In this document: piece after piece, positions 1 to 13,600 of the stretch
Position numbering within the stretch: the first letter of the stretch is position 1
Layout of the letters: each line of letters opens with the position of its first letter
DNA from: Melanocharis versteri
Lineage: Eukaryota; Chordata; Aves; Passeriformes; Melanocharitidae
Assembly: GCA_013397845.1 (NCBI GenBank)
Contig: VZTG01001868.1
Coordinates: forward strand, 798,400-862,399
Direction: 5' to 3'
DNA: 64,000 nucleotides
The notes under the pieces: model-generated
Databases searched by the model: none
What the model saw: only the letters and a program-made list of their open reading frames with translations
What the model was told of the DNA's origin: nothing
Position numbers and translations under genes: made by a program

Positions 1-957
1 AAGGAAGAGCAGGGAAAATGTAGGCCACTGCTGAATGAGGTGGGAGCCCTGGTGGTGGAAGATACAGAGAAGGCGGAGTTACTGAATGCCTTTTTTGTTT
101 CAGTCTTCATTGCTAGCGCTGGGCCTCAGGAATACCAGACCTCGAAGGCAAGAAATTCTTGAGAAAAAGCCAACTTTTCTTCGGTTGATGAGCATTGGGT
201 TAGAAAGCATTTAGGTAAACCTGACACGCACAAATCCATTGGCCCCAATGGGATCTACCCATGAGTGCTGAAGGAGCGGGCAGAAGTTACTGCTAAGTCA
301 CTCTCCATCATCTTGGAAAGATCACACAGAACGGGAGAGGTGCCTGAAGACTGAAGGAAAGCCAATGCCACGCCAGTCTTCACAAAGAAGGCAAGAAGGA
401 GGACCCAGGGGGCTACACACCAGTCAGCCTCAGTTCCATCCCTGGAAAGGCAGTTCACACCCAGGCCTCACCTAGAGAGCTGTGTCCAATTCTGGGCTCC
501 CCAGCTCAAGAGAGACAAGTCACTACTGGAGAGGGTCCAGTGGAGGGCCATGAAGATGATTAGGGCACTGGAGCACCTCACTTAGAGAGAGCAGGGCCTG
601 TTTAGTCTGGAGGAGAGACAGCTGAGAGGGGACCTTATCAATGTCTTTAAGTATCTGAAGGGAGGGTGCCAAGAGGATGGGTCGAGGCTCTTTTCAGTAG
701 TGCCCGGCTACAGGACAAGGGCAACGGGCACAATCTGAAACACAAAGTTCCATCTGAATATGAGGAAAAAAGATTTTGAGGGTGACAAAGCACTGGAACA
801 GGCTGCCCAGGAAGGTTGTGGAGTTTCCTTCTCTGGGATACTCAAAACTCACCTGGACACAATCCCAAGCAACCTGCTTTAGGGGAACTTGCTTTAGCAG
901 GTGGGTTGGACCAGATGACCTCCACGGGTCTCTTCCAACCCTAACCCTTATGTGAAT
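1..957 (+). mobile_element. CR1 LINE copy with internal deletion, truncated at the window edge
   Basis: Bases 1-450 resemble the reverse-transcriptase part of CR1 (the GNYRPVSLTS-like region, here broken by stops and shifts). Bases about 455-957 are the CR1 3' portion, with the familiar stretches encoding the tail of ORF2 (TTCTGGGCTCCCCAG, ATGAAGATGATTAGGGC, GGAACAGGCTGCCCAGGAAG) and the GGTTGGACCAGATGACCTCC end. The switch near 450 skips a large part of the consensus, so the copy has lost an internal segment. No terminal poly-A is expected for CR1. It is non-functional. Confidence 0.9.
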
Positions 958-3900
958 GCTAAATGGAACAGAAATCCAAATGGGAAGCCACACACACAAC
1001 ACCGAAATCTGGACTTCAAATATCATGACTGCACTTCAGTAAACTGCCTTACAAAAAAAAAAACAAAACCAAAACCCACCCAGATTTCCTCCCCCTGCAA
1101 AGCATTCTGCTCTTTTAGTGCCAAGAGCTGTGTGCAAAACACTCCAGGCAGTCTCTTGACTGATTCATTCAGCAAAGCCAGAGCTGTGCCTGTGACATAA
1201 TTGCTTTCATAATGTATTTGACAGACAGAGAGCCAGGAGCCATATCTCTGTCTCTGATAGCTAGATAAATAGATGAGGGAGAGAGATGGGAGCTTATTTT
1301 TCTATCTCTTCTGACAGACAGACTTATATCGGTCTCCTGTCAATTCTACTCTTCTCTTAGACATGGTGAGAAATTCAGAGGCAGTATGGAAGGTGGGAAT
1401 TGTATCTAGCTGCAGTCCAGGTCTTTCTGAGAGACATAAATTCTGATTCTCGGTCTCAGCATGGTTATGAATATAGCAAATCTGCTGTTTCCTTTCCGGA
1501 GTGCCAAGTAGCACTGTGAGCTTCTGATTTTGTGTGTTCAAAGTGATATCCTTCTGTCTGATTTCTAAAGGTGCAAAATAGTAACATGGTGCCCAGGGAA
1601 CTGGCCTTACCCTTGCAGCCATTACACAAGCCAGCTGGCACAGGGCAAAGTAAATGTTTGCAAAAGGTCCAAGAACAGAAGTGTTAGCTTCCATAACCCT
1701 CCCATCAACACATGGCTGGCTGAGTCGAAGAGAGAGGAAAAAAAAAAAAGACAAATTTCACTCTTTCTGAAGAACAAGGCACAAAAATCTGAAAATAATT
1801 TGTCATCTATACTCCCAAGTCCCTCCCTGTGCTTGTCAATCACTGGGTACTAAGAGTGCTCTGTGGTTGTGCCATTTTCCATCCTTCTCTTCGGATGACA
1901 GAGCTTTTGTACAGCTTCACAGCAAACTAAATTGGGAAAGCAATCACGTTAGATCTTCTTCCTTTCTTGAGATGGATTAATTTCCAGATGGATCGATCAG
2001 TTTCTCCCTTTGGCTTGGCCCACAGACACAAACACTTGTGAGGGCACATGGGAGATGGCACAAGGGTCGGAACAAGAGAGCTGGACAAAGCAAGGCTCGG
2101 CTTCATTGAGATGCTGTTCCATCTTACACTGGGGTTAAAGTGCTCACTGGAGCATAGCCATAGGATCCTTAAGGCTATGTCTAGCTCACTTCAGGAAAAA
2201 AAGAGTCCTGCTATCATAGCTCAGAGTCTGGCTTCAGGTTATTTATCCAGGGAGAAAATACTTTGTTTAAGAGAGCATAACTGGTTGTCATGAATAGCAC
2301 TCCAGCTCACTACAGTAAATCCAATCAACACTGCTCTGAAATGCAGTGGCTTTTGAATGTGTGAGTCACAGAAGTTATGAACACCCAATTCTTATCTCAG
2401 TTGTGAAAAATTATAATAAAAATGTTGTCAATAACACTGAGAGAAAAGTAAAAGTCATCTGAAGCAAAATATGAATCACTACCTAAATCATTTAGTTGAC
2501 AGCAACAGAAAACAAAGTTCTAACGATGAATTCTGAATGTGTTTCGTTTTGTCTATGGTGTTAGTAGTTTTACGCTTCTGCTTAGAGAACCCTGATTTCT
2601 GTGGCTCTGTACACTTCTGCTTTGACTTGAACAAAATATTCTCTATTGATGGTTCCTTGAGACTGAGAAGACCTGGGAACAGCTAGGAGGAAGCAAGATT
2701 TAATGGACAGTTTGAAGTCTACCATCACATATGCTGTAGCTGAGATCATGACTCAGTGGCTAGAGACTGGCAGCTTTCTCTGAGGAAGGAAAACAAGACT
2801 TGCTGGTAGCCTGAATTTTATCTAAATTCCTAAAACTTGACAAATCATGTCCCCTGTACTGAGAGAAAAATGACAGTCCACTCCGTAAAGCATGCAGTAA
2901 TCATGTGTTTCTGATCACTCCTGTTTGAGGGCAAACTGAAGTCAATTCATGGCTTCTCCAGTTTTCACTACCAAGTCATTTAATATATGCACGGTTCAGA
3001 GCTGCTGCTCCGCTACTGCCATTACATGACAAATGTACAGCTCTAGGGAATGGTAACTTAATAAACGGAATCTTTATTTCAGCTCTAGTACTCAACAGTT
3101 CACATCCTGATATTTGGGGGCGGGGGGAAGAGACATTGCCCCACAAATACTGAAAACAAAACCATTGTCTAACTGAAAAGCAAAACCAGATGAGCTGCAA
3201 GTCTGCAACATGTAAATATTCTTCACTTCCCACTTGACAGGGAGTGTGATTTTCTCCTTGCTGCCTTTGCCAAAAGCATGAGTGACAGACTTTCTGCACT
3301 CTGAATCCAGACATGGGATGTCATATGCTGGCTTTCTGCCCATTAGCATATGACTGAAGAGACTTGAAACTGGTTGGATAAAAGGAGAGTTTTTTCAGCT
3401 TGGAAAGAAATTTTCATGTTATACTGAGGTTGGGGTAGATCTGGCAGATGAAAGATGTATGAAGTTTATGTAAAGAGACTGTTACTAAAACATGTAGCTT
3501 GATATTCTAGAACATAGCAATGAAAAGAGTTGTAAAATAGGACTCTGGTACTTTAGATTAAGTAATATCTAAGTACTTAAAAAATTTAAACCGGTGCTAA
3601 AACTTTCTATCCACAAGATGACAGAATGGTTACTGGTATATAAAACTACACTTGCAAAGTAAGAAGCTCTCTGCGAGCTGACATTTCATTCTAAATGATC
3701 AATGAACCTGGAGGACAAAGGCACAGAATGAGTCACTGGTTTCTTACCCAGTGAACCCGGTACTACTACAACTGGCCTGGTGGCTTTCAGACTGTACACA
3801 TGCAGCCTAAGCCTCTGACTGCTTATTTTCCTGTAGCCTTCGTGCTGGTGAACTGGGCAAAGCTACGACGACTTCAGTAACGAAAAGTGGTATTTGTACA

Positions 3901-4000
3901 GCAGTGCACTGTGCAGAAGCTTTCTACACAGCTCCCCCTGAACATCTGCATTTATAGGGTTAGACAGCTAAGCTACTGTAAGTACATTGGAATGATTTAC
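1..4000 (-). other. PTPN5 intron after coding exon 10 (incomplete at the left edge)
   Basis: Apart from the CR1 copy in the first 957 bases, this stretch is AT-rich intron. I found no sequence resembling the expected next exon (KHYWxTSWPDxKTPD or the HCSAG loop) on the minus strand, so the intron extends beyond position 1. Confidence 0.8.
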
Positions 4001-4111
4001 CTTTAGGGTGATGAGCCTTAAACGGTAATCGTCTGCTTGTATGACTCTGTTAACTGTGATTTCTATTCCTTCATAGGTGACCTGTTCCTCTGGCCAATAT
4101 TCTGTGCATTT
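4001..4111 (-). CDS. PTPN5: PTPN5 coding exon 10 (PTP domain, KCTEYWP)
   Basis: The exon is 37 codons, phase 0 at both ends, with acceptor ATTGCACACAG| and donor CTAAAG|GTAAATC. It encodes residues 407-443. It opens with KCTEYWPEEQV, the K-C-x-x-Y-W-P motif that follows the NIEEMNE strand in this family, and ends DDYRLRLITLK. This is the last PTPN5 exon in the window. The following exons, which must carry the WPD general-acid loop and the catalytic HCSAGxGRTG loop, were looked for on the minus strand between 1 and 4000 and not found. Transcription runs off the left edge. Confidence 0.97.
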
Positions 4112-7100
4112 CTGTGTGCAATATAAAATAAATTCAGTTAAGCAGGTATCAAGGGAGCCTCGGGTTTTTTCTCCTCTGAAATTGAATATAGCACATGCAT
4201 AGATGAATATGAATAAATTTTGTTTCTATAATAAGTACGAGCTTTCACTTACTAAACAGGGACCACATTTCAGCTGATTTTTGCTGCATCCATAATAGCC
4301 TGATTGCTTGATTAAAAATGCACAAATCAAGTAATTACTAACCAATGCTTTTAAATACACACATCCTTATTTATCTTTATGCAACTGATGTGCATTTTGA
4401 AGGTTCATTAGAGAGACCGGTGGCAATGTGCTTGTGTTTTCAGATTGATCCTTTTCTTAGGATTATAATGATTAGTATAATATACACTAGTTACCAATAT
4501 ATCTGTGCTGCATATATACTGATGTAGAAATACAAAATACTGCTTTTCTATTTTTTATAAAGACTCAATGCCCTCTGAATATGAAATGATCATTTGCATA
4601 TGTTTTTGCACAAAATAACATGACTGGGGATGTTTGGGGAAATAGATTATGTACCAAAATCCACTTAAAATTGTCAGTGAGAATCTTTCAAAGCTAGGGA
4701 ACTAAAAGGCAGCAATTGCTGTGATAGAGATTGAACTACTACATTTGACTTTGCCAAAAAACAGTACGAGATGCAGCCAGCACAACCTGACACTTAGAAA
4801 TACAGAAACTATTGTCCATTTGCAGATCTAATTTGTGGTACTGATACACTAGAGACGAGCCAGTGAAAATCTGTAATCACTCCTATCCCGGAAGCAGGGC
4901 TAAAAAAGACAGTGGGTTTTGTATGCAGTAGCTCTAAACTAATCAATATGCAAAGGCAGAGACAGGCATTTCAAGATGGTGCAAATTAGTTCATGGACAA
5001 GGAATGACGTGAATGAGGCAGAGTCTGAGAAAAAGGCTCCCTTGTGATAATGCAAGAAGCTATTTCATTATCACAGGGGAGTAGGTATCTGCTATTCAAC
5101 AAACCTCAGTAAAGATGATGCTTGTAAGATTCCTCTTTTACACAGCTGTACACAATCTTGAAGGAAACAAGTTGAATCATTTTGCTCTCCCCCACCAAAT
5201 GTAATTCCACTTGAGGAGAAAGACTAACAACAGAAGAGTACCTTGCAAAGCTACTGAGTCAAAATTTTTGTGTGGGAGAATCAGTGTTGTTCCATCTGCA
5301 CGGTACATCGGTTAATAACCCACTGGGAGTGTGGCCCACTGTGTCTCTGTAAAGTTATTTATGCAGATTGTGTTTTTCCTTCCTCTACTTATAAACTGAA
5401 GAATCCACTGCAAAAATTGTCGAGAGCGCTATCAGCTATCAATAGCACAGACATCGCTCTGCTTAAAGGAGTGGAGTAAGATTGCCCACTCATTTCTGTG
5501 GGCTGTCAGTCAGTTCAGATTAGAAGTGACAGAGGGCTGAGGTGCAAAGCTTTTAATACTCACATTAGTGAAGTCATTGCACTGAGGAGGAACACAAAAC
5601 CTCTCTTACTAGCATCATTGCTGAACAAAACTTTTGGGTTTGAACCTATGTACTTTGAGTCCTGTTATCCATATATTAATATATGTGCTGCAGATAAATG
5701 GAGTGAATGGAGAAGACGTTTACATGAAAGGACCCTGTATTTACGGCTGAGATTGCTGACACCATTGAATTTTTGACACAAAATGTATCAGGAAAAACTC
5801 AGCAGCTCTGTTGTGATATACAGGCTGTAGCAAGCTCCACTTCTATAGTGCATCAGCGCTGCAGTGCACTGCTTCCCAAGACTGATAAGAGGGATGAAAC
5901 ACTTGGTCAGTGCAGGTAACAGGCAATTCAGTCATAAAGGTTATTTGGCATTCCTTTTATACAATCTTGTTATGAAAACTATAGTGGAAGAAAATATCAC
6001 CAGATATGTCACTCAGGACCAGTATTTCCTCTGCATCTTCTTTAAACCTCAAAGTCCTCAAAAGATTCTGGTGCCCTGACGTTTTAATATTGTATGTGCC
6101 AGAAACTGGCAACTTTGATTAATGAGCAAGTTATTGCTTCAGTGCTGCTGCTCAGATACAGGCAGATGCAAGTTTCAAACACTAGTGAAAACAAAGCATT
6201 TAGATCAGCAACATTCTCTGCTGGGCATCAGCAATGCCTTGACAGGACATGTCCAAGGTGCCAGCTGTAATAAATGACCATTTTTAACTTGCAAAGCATA
6301 ATTCTGTGTCAGTCTTGTTCATGTCTTTTTTTCAATGAAGTTCAAGGTTAAATTTATTTACTTTATGAGTATGAAAAGCTAAAGGTTTGTGCATATGCAC
6401 TATAGGCACTAAGCTTCCAGCTAGCAGATAAGCTGTTAGAACTCTGTCTGTATGCTGGATGTATGCCCATATTCTTTGGCTTCTAAGCATCTAAAGCTTC
6501 TTCTCCAAAGGAAAATCTCTCACCTAAATTACTAATCTGCTCTCAAGGACAAGCCTGACATACACTGCTGCTGCAACTTAAGAAACAATGTTTGGATATC
6601 TCCACTCAACCTTCCTGCTAGTGGTGAGGGAGGATGCAGAGCCCAACACATGCCCAGACCACCTTCTCACATTTTACACTGCCAGTAAAGGCAGATGTGA
6701 GCTCAGCTACCTGTCTGTGAGCTGAAGCCCAGGCACAAAGTTCTCATGGCTCTGCTGCAGGGGAAAGATTTCAGCAGGTAAGCAATGAACAGCTGGAGGG
6801 CTGCAGTATTATAAACTGCAAAAAACAAGAAGAATTCACTTTAGGTGGATTAGCAGAAACACCACGACAGTTTAATTTCTGGAAGTAGGTGGCAAATAGA
6901 AAATTTCAGCATCTTAATTTCAGTATTTCATAAGCATTCCCTAGACACATTCAGGGGAAGGTCCTCGATATCCAAGTCAGTTCTAGTTGTCGATTATCAT
7001 ACAGAAATCAGGTACTTCCTCAATGAAATGTGCTCATAGACACCAAATCATAATAAACGCAAGATAAAGCGGCAACAACTCTACTGGTTAAAGATATTAA

Positions 7101-7431
7101 ACCTTAGCAGTTATGGGGTACTATTGCTTTTGATTCCTTCAGAGAGAACTTCAAATGCTGCCTGCAAATAAAGCTGGGTTAGGAGAGGTTTCAGGTCAGC
7201 TGGGAGAGGAAAATGGCAAAACCCAACAGCAGGAGAAGTCAGACAGCAAAACAGGACTTACAGTAAGCCGAATTGAAAGAGAAGCCCACGTCTTCTCTGA
7301 GCCTGAAGAATTTAATGCTGGCTCTGATTGCACAGGCCACTGAACTAACCTCTGTTTGCTGGCTTAGTGTCTATGCTGAAAATAGCTTCTAGAGTACAGA
7401 TAAAAATCCGGACTGGATGTAACAGCATTAC
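4112..7431 (-). other. PTPN5 intron between coding exons 9 and 10
   Basis: About 3.3 kb of AT-rich intron bounded by GTAATG (donor at 7431) and CACACAG (acceptor at 4112). No repeat family or conserved coding segment was recognised; the small open frames inside show no protein-like pattern. Confidence 0.75.
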
Positions 7432-7569
7432 CTCATTCATCTCTTCAATATTGGTGATCATGACAATGATGGGAGAGCGCTCCTGCCACACCATTCTCCA
7501 GAAGTCAGTGACAGTATTAACTATCGGTCCCTGAGTAGCAATATACACCTTCTCCTCTCCTCCATAGCC
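7432..7569 (-). CDS. PTPN5: PTPN5 coding exon 9 (PTP domain, TQGP and DFWRMVW motifs)
   Basis: The exon is 46 codons, phase 0 at both ends, with acceptor TGGTTGGCAG| and donor GAATGAG|GTAATGC. It encodes residues 361-406: GYGGEEKVYIATQGP, then DFWRMVWQERSP and IIVMITNIEEMNE. TQGP and DFWxMVW are conserved motifs of all classical tyrosine phosphatases. The IEEMNE ending separates STEP from PTPRR and PTPN7. The small differences from mammals as I recall them (for example ERS for EHT) lie on the surface side of the helix. Confidence 0.98.
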
Positions 7570-8063
7570 CTGCCAACCAAACAACAAGAGATCAGTTTTA
7601 ACAGAGATGTCCACCACAACCTTGACGGTTAGCTCTTTAAAACAGAGAGCTATCCTGGTTGAAATGCTGACTCTGTGGCACCAGCTCTCCTCTCCATCTC
7701 TCTCCTGCACACGTGTACATGGAGCGAAGGCACAGTATGGACTCACGTAATTCCAGCAAAGAGTGTCCAACAGCCTTGAGGTGACTCTGGCTAGGTCATG
7801 AGCCTTATTCAGGCTGATTATCCAGTGCCTTGGTTAGGCCAGCTGACAAGGAATTTGCATCAAGAACTGCAGAAGAATGTTTCTGTCTGGTCTGAATCTG
7901 TACAGGTGCACTTTGAGATTTGGGTTTCAGCTAATGTAAGCAGGAGAGAAGAGCAATCAAATCAGCTAGGATGCCTTCAAAAGCCAATGTATGTTGCAAT
8001 TCTGTTTACATTAACAGTGGCTGACAGAGGCTGGGCGGACACACCGGGCTACGGAGCTCTTAC
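7570..8063 (-). other. PTPN5 intron between coding exons 8 and 9
   Basis: A short intron of 494 bases, donor GTAAGA and acceptor TTGGCAG. Nothing else was recognised in it. Confidence 0.8.
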
Positions 8064-8143
8064 CCTGATGTAGTTAGCATTGATGTAAGAGCTGAGGGGG
8101 TCGTCCTGATCAGCTGAGGTAAGGCACACTCTGCTGTGAGGAT
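8064..8143 (-). CDS. PTPN5: PTPN5 coding exon 8 (PTP domain, SSYINANYIR)
   Basis: The exon is 80 bases, with acceptor CTTACACCTTTCAG| and donor ATCAGG|GTAAGAGC. The first two bases complete Asn334; the remaining 26 codons encode residues 335-360, PHSRVCLTSADQDDPLSSYI then NANYIR. SSYINANYIR is the classical PTP core motif between the KNRY loop and the central beta sheet. It splices in phase 0 to GYGGEEKVYIATQGP in the next exon, restoring the family signature NANYIRGYGG across the junction. Confidence 0.97.
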
Positions 8144-10537
8144 CTGAAAGGTGTAAGGATACAAGGAACAGTTTATCAGTTGCTCAGAGGAAAGAGACAC
8201 ACAAGATTATTTTGTACAGTGAGACATTTTCATGCATTCATGGCCATCACAGCAGATGTGAGTGGCCTTGGAAAACCCCCATGTTAAAAAGTCACCATTA
8301 AAAAAGGGAAAGGATGATTGGGGTAATTTGTAGCTTTCTGACAGTTTCACCCACTCTCTGAAGTCTGCCTTAATTGGTCCTGTTGCAGAGTCAGTGTCTC
8401 AGCATGACTCTGGAAAAGCAGTTTTCTGCTCCAGGAAATTATTTCTCAATCTGTTAGGTCAACAGACCCATTCTGGCTTCAAAGACATTAGAATATTGTT
8501 CGTGAAATGACAGCAAAAAGCTCTTCTCCCAAAACATAAACATGCATTTCTTGCACCCAGGCAAGCCAGATGACAATAACTCTTTCCCCCTGTTTCATCT
8601 TGCAATGAACCAAGCTCCAAGATGTGCTATTAACAAATATAATGGTTATAGAGAAATTAAAGAATATTAACAGTCTCTTGCATTTTAAGTCTCTTCAGTA
8701 CTTGAGTCTCCTTCATTGAGGCTGTTTATGAAGCATTATTCTTGTTCTAATAAGGTGACAAAAGAAAACATTATTCCACTTAAGAAGTTCAGTCCAATTC
8801 CCTCTGAAGCCAATGGCTGTTTCACTGATTTTAATGGGAACTGACACAGGCCCATGTTCATCCACTTTGATCAGTGCTACCCGGTTTGTTACCACTGACA
8901 AGAAACATCCTCCTGACAATGAGGAGGCCTGACGAGAGGCCTCAGCAAACAGCAACAGTGTATATGACCAAGATAATATTAAAAACAAACCACGGGTGCC
9001 TTTTTCATAAAAAAATTCAGCTGGCTTAGAAAGCAGAATAAAATAAAATCTAGGCAAAAATTGTGCCTTTACCCAATATCATATTAACGACTAAGCACAC
9101 AGTAATTTTTACAGTACTACAAACACAGACCCAGCATGAAATGCTGTCCTCAGACAGACCAGATTTTTGTTTACTGGGATACCTGGCTTTGAAGCATAAA
9201 GAGAACATTTACCTCTCCTTGCTACCCCTCTTTACTGCCAGCACCAAGCCCTGTGGAATGGAGGCAGTGGGATAAGAGCGAGCACTCAGCCCTCTCCTTT
9301 CCTCAGCAATATCAAGCCATCCCGTGGCCACAGCCAGGGACAAAGTTGCTAAAAGTTCATTCAGAAAGAAACCTCAGATCATAATAAGGCCAGAATAAGG
9401 TTGTTAACCTTTAGAGAGATGGTTGGGTAGAAACCAGTTATCCGAGATGAAGAGGTCAAAGTGACAACAGTGGCTGCTAGCAGATACCCATATGGCCGTG
9501 ATGAAAAGATATCGAATTCAGAATATACAGACCACTTAGAGATCCAGCACCTTGAGCATTTGAAATAAATATCCACTTTTGCAATCTTCTCATTCCACCA
9601 TAACCAGTGAATTAATACTTGAATGAATCACCTCAGCCATTAGCACAGCAATAGTGAAAGGTGATTAAATGCTTTTACACTTCTGGTCTGGGGTAGAGTA
9701 CAAAGTCATCAAAAGAGTTCACACATTGGGCTGCAGCTGCTGGAGTTCTAAGACATTAAAAAACCCTCTTTTGAAAACATTTCCAATCCAGATTCATTGA
9801 CTGTCAGGTATAGCTGAGGAGAGTTTTGACTTCACTGCACTTATATTTGCTAACCTGACATTGAACCCTTTGGATTTTGCAAAAGACTACTGTGGATGGT
9901 GGTACCATCTTCCAACAGCAGCTTAGAGCGGAAAAAAAAAGAAAAGAAAGGAGGTATGACATCCAATCACATCACTTTTCAAAGTATCTTAAAGTATGAG
10001 AGAGGGGAAAATGATGACATTTGTAAAAATTTGTGCCAAAATGTTTCTCAAAACTCCTACTCCTGCCTACAAATAAAACTAGTGTAATAGAAAAGAAAAA
10101 TAATTTTCTATGTCATCTTAATGCCATCAGGCCAGTTCCCAATATTCTCAGCCTGCATTCGAAAAAATATCAGTCAGGAAAATAATGTTGCTAGAATTTG
10201 GTCTTTCAAAAGAAATTTGATCTAAGAAATCCCTAAGTAATATCTGAATCAACACACCAAGTTCTTGGGTACAACTTTTAAGCAGCACCAAATGATGCAA
10301 TTCTAGTAACTAAAAAATCTACATTTCCCTGAGGATCAGCAGCATTTTGGTTCTTCATGCACTGTACTCCTTTGGAAAATTGATTTATGCTTTGAAGCCA
10401 TTGTTCCATAAACATGGCTTTTGGACAACACATTGTGGTGACAGTACACTTCATGCATTCTGTAAAGGAAAATGCAAAGCCCTCCAGCATGTGGAATAAA
10501 CCACCCTGCCTCCATGACTTAAAAAGCAGAAACTTAC
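8144..10537 (-). other. PTPN5 intron between coding exons 7 and 8
   Basis: An intron of 2.4 kb, donor GTAAGT and acceptor CCTTTCAG. No repeat or exon-like segment was recognised. Confidence 0.75.
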
Positions 10538-10622
10538 TTGGGAGAATTGTTTTGTAGCGATTCTTACGCACTAAGCCTGGAATATCATATTCCTTTGGAT
10601 CAACAAAGTTCATTGGAATTTC
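10538..10622 (-). CDS. PTPN5: PTPN5 coding exon 7 (start of PTP domain, KNRY loop)
   Basis: The exon is 85 bases, with acceptor TTTTTTTAACAG| and donor CTCCCAA|GTAAGTTT. It encodes residues 306-333 plus one base of Asn334. The peptide EIPMNFVDPKEYDIPGLVRK is followed by NRYKTILP. It carries the KNRY phosphotyrosine-recognition loop typical of classical tyrosine phosphatases, which sets the depth of the active-site cleft. I saw no difference from the mammalian sequence as I recall it. Confidence 0.98.
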
Positions 10623-13600
10623 CTGTTAAAAAAAAAGAAAACCAAAAAACCCACGAAAACATAAGAGACAGTCAGTAGTATTATTAGATTCACAGGAGGT
10701 ATAAAAACCCCAAGCCCATTATGTCCTCCCTGCGAGGGAGGCAAAGTGATGAAGTGAGCTGGGACATATTGTACAGTACTTCTAGCAACTTACCACCAAA
10801 GTATGATTGATGTTTCCTCTTACTGTCACTGGCTTTCTTTTCTGAAATCCTTCAAGTGAAAACGCTCCTAGTGACTAATTCATTGAGTAACACGCATGAC
10901 ATGTTCACTCCTAATATTATTAGAACTGAATTGCAAGTGTAGGCACAGAGCAATGCAAGAGGTGGAACGCAAGACAGTACTCCAAGAGGATGGACCTCAG
11001 CACCATCCTTTCTGACTCACATCGCTTCCTCTCTGAGGGTGGAAGTTAATAATTTGCTGGGGACTTGCACTAGCAACAAAGTATGACACACATTATGACA
11101 GGCTGGCGTGCTGACCCGACTCCACAGGGCTGGGGGAGCGTCACTGCTTTGCTCACCGTGCTGTCAAGCTCCATGGAAAAGGAGAGCAAAGGGGTGTTCA
11201 GGGATTGCCTCCTCCCCTCATCGCTGATGCAGAGAACACATGAAGTTGGAGGGGCTTCCTATTCCCCACTGCTCATCCCCTGCAATAAGCGGCCAATGCC
11301 AGGCAAGAACAAACAGGAACCTTCCACCAGCTGGAGTCAGTTGGCAGGCGAAGAGAAGGGATATGTTAACCAGGATCAGCAGAGATTTGGCTCACGGGAA
11401 CTGGGAGGCAGAGCTGGTCATCCCAGCTGCTGCACACTGGGGTTGAGAGACCACTACAGGACAGACTGGTAACAGGAATCAGGGTTGAGTAAGACAAGCC
11501 TCACTCTGGAAAAAATTAAGATGAGCAGAGGTATGGACTGTAGAAACATAGAATCATTAAGGCTGAAAATGACCTCTAAGATCATTGAGTCCAACCTTTC
11601 ACCTAGCACCTCCACGTTCGCTGCTAAGCTATGTCCCTAAGTGCCACATCCACATGTTTACGAACACTTGCAGGGATGGTGATTCCACCACTTCCTTGGG
11701 GAGCCTGTTCCAGTGCTTCACCCTTTCAGTGAATAATTTTTCCCTAATATCCAATCTGCACCTGCCCTGGAACAACTTGAGGTCAATTCTGGAACCTTAG
11801 AAGACTATCTGCACTCCATCTCTTACAAAGCACTGAGCATACTGTTGGCTTTAACCGGGGGCAAGTAAGGACAAAAATGTTTTGTTGAAGCAATTTCCTA
11901 TCAATTTTGAGAACTGCATAGGAACAAAATCTTCATCTTTTTCTCAATTGTTCCTTGGTATTTAGTCAACCTAAACTCTTCCTGAGCCAAGCTCCATGGG
12001 CTGTTTTTGGGTCTTAAGTCATTTACCACACTAGCCAATTCTTGGTGAAATCAATGGGACTACTGCCTGAGTAAAAACTCTAAATCTTCTAAGAATTTCA
12101 GGATTTAGCCCTGCAAATATCCTTTCTGACTTTTCTTCCAAAATGAAACAGCTGCTTGCTTCATCTGGGATCTGGACTTCGAAAACCAAGTAGGTTAGAC
12201 ACAGCGAAAATATATGACAAAGAGCTAGCTGGTGGTAACTGTTTCATAAAAAAAGAACTAGTTTTCAATTTTTAATTACAGAAATTACATTTTGATTGCA
12301 CAGCATTTTGTGCTCTTTCAATTTTCATTAAAGAATGAAAATAGCTGGGGATGGCTTGGCTGCTGAATGATTCTATGAACACCAGGAAACCTAATTCAAA
12401 ATCTCTCAGAGAAATGAAGCGTATTTTTTCCTACTTCTAACATTATTTTCTTTGCTTGAAAGCGACAGTGTAGCTCAGAGACTGATGAAACTGTATGTGG
12501 AATAGTCTAGCAGTCAGCTCAGACACCAAGCGAACATTCCCTCCCTAAAAGAGCAAGAGATGCCTTACTTTAAAAGAATGAGGGCTTTGCCTACACAAAA
12601 GCTGCTTTCCTTCCACTTGTACTGCACTAAGGGAATTAAGGACCACAGATACCTCGCATTCTGTTTTAGAACAGAAGCCCAGACTATCCCCCTGTTCTTG
12701 TCTAGTGAAAAATACCCTGAAACAAGGAGGGAGGACAGCAAGGGATAATCAAGAGTATTAGTCCTTCCCTTTCAGACACTTAGAGGTCATGAAGAGGACA
12801 GGCTGAAAGGGCTGTAATGTTGCAAAACATAACCTTCCTCCTGCTCTGCTGAGATTTCATGCTTAAGAGAATATTTGACGTGGCAGCATTAAATTCAGTA
12901 GCTCTTGATCACATGCCCTGCAACACCTCAGCATGCAATGTCTGTGCCCTGGTTACCGCCCATCTTAAGCAGGAATTTACAGCCCTGACCAATACACATT
13001 ATGCAGCCACTGCAGCATTTTGCACACTATTTTTTTTTGTCGGGTATAATAAACGTGACAAACTTGACAATACCTATCACATGGACACTCAACCAATTAG
13101 GGAAGAAACTCAATAGCATGCAAAGGTCTAAAAAGCCAGGGTATTCACTGAACTAAAATGTATCTGACCTTTATCCTATACTACTTAGAAATCCAATTTG
13201 CAACTGCTTGCTTCATCTGTGTATTTTTCCAAAAATGAGGCAAAGAATCTTCCTGCCAAAGTATTAGTAGATACAGTGAGCCAAGGAAACATTTTCAGAA
13301 TCTTAAAAGCAACTGACAGAGAAGCTTACAACTAGTAAATTACTTTTGTGCAGAAAAAACCCCCAGTAATACATATTTTCTATAGCTCCTGCTGAATGAC
13401 AGAGCCACACTCTGTTTCAGGTAACCAGAGAACATTTAGATTTGGGAAGTAGCTCCACATTAAGCATTCAACAGCAAAGAGAGTGGATTAGGACTAATTT
13501 CATCCTTTGAGCAACTCCAGACACATTTCAAGAAGTTATGCCTCTAGCAAATGCAGCTTTTCTTCTGAACTCTAGTGATTTTTTAAATTGTTGTTAAAAA

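Noticed and set aside
1302..1754. A 150-codon minus-strand open frame
   Set aside because: Low-complexity start, no family similarity, no PTPN5 phase match; it is not the missing WPD or catalytic-loop exon.
7345..7770. A 141-codon minus-strand open frame around PTPN5 exon 9 taken as one coding unit
   Set aside because: Only 7432-7569 is coding. The flanks read through a clear acceptor and donor into intron and lose phosphatase similarity at once.
11083..11472. Overlapping plus-strand open frames in a GC-richer patch
   Set aside because: Two frames are open at once, as expected from base composition. Neither gives a recognisable protein, and splice borders are lacking.
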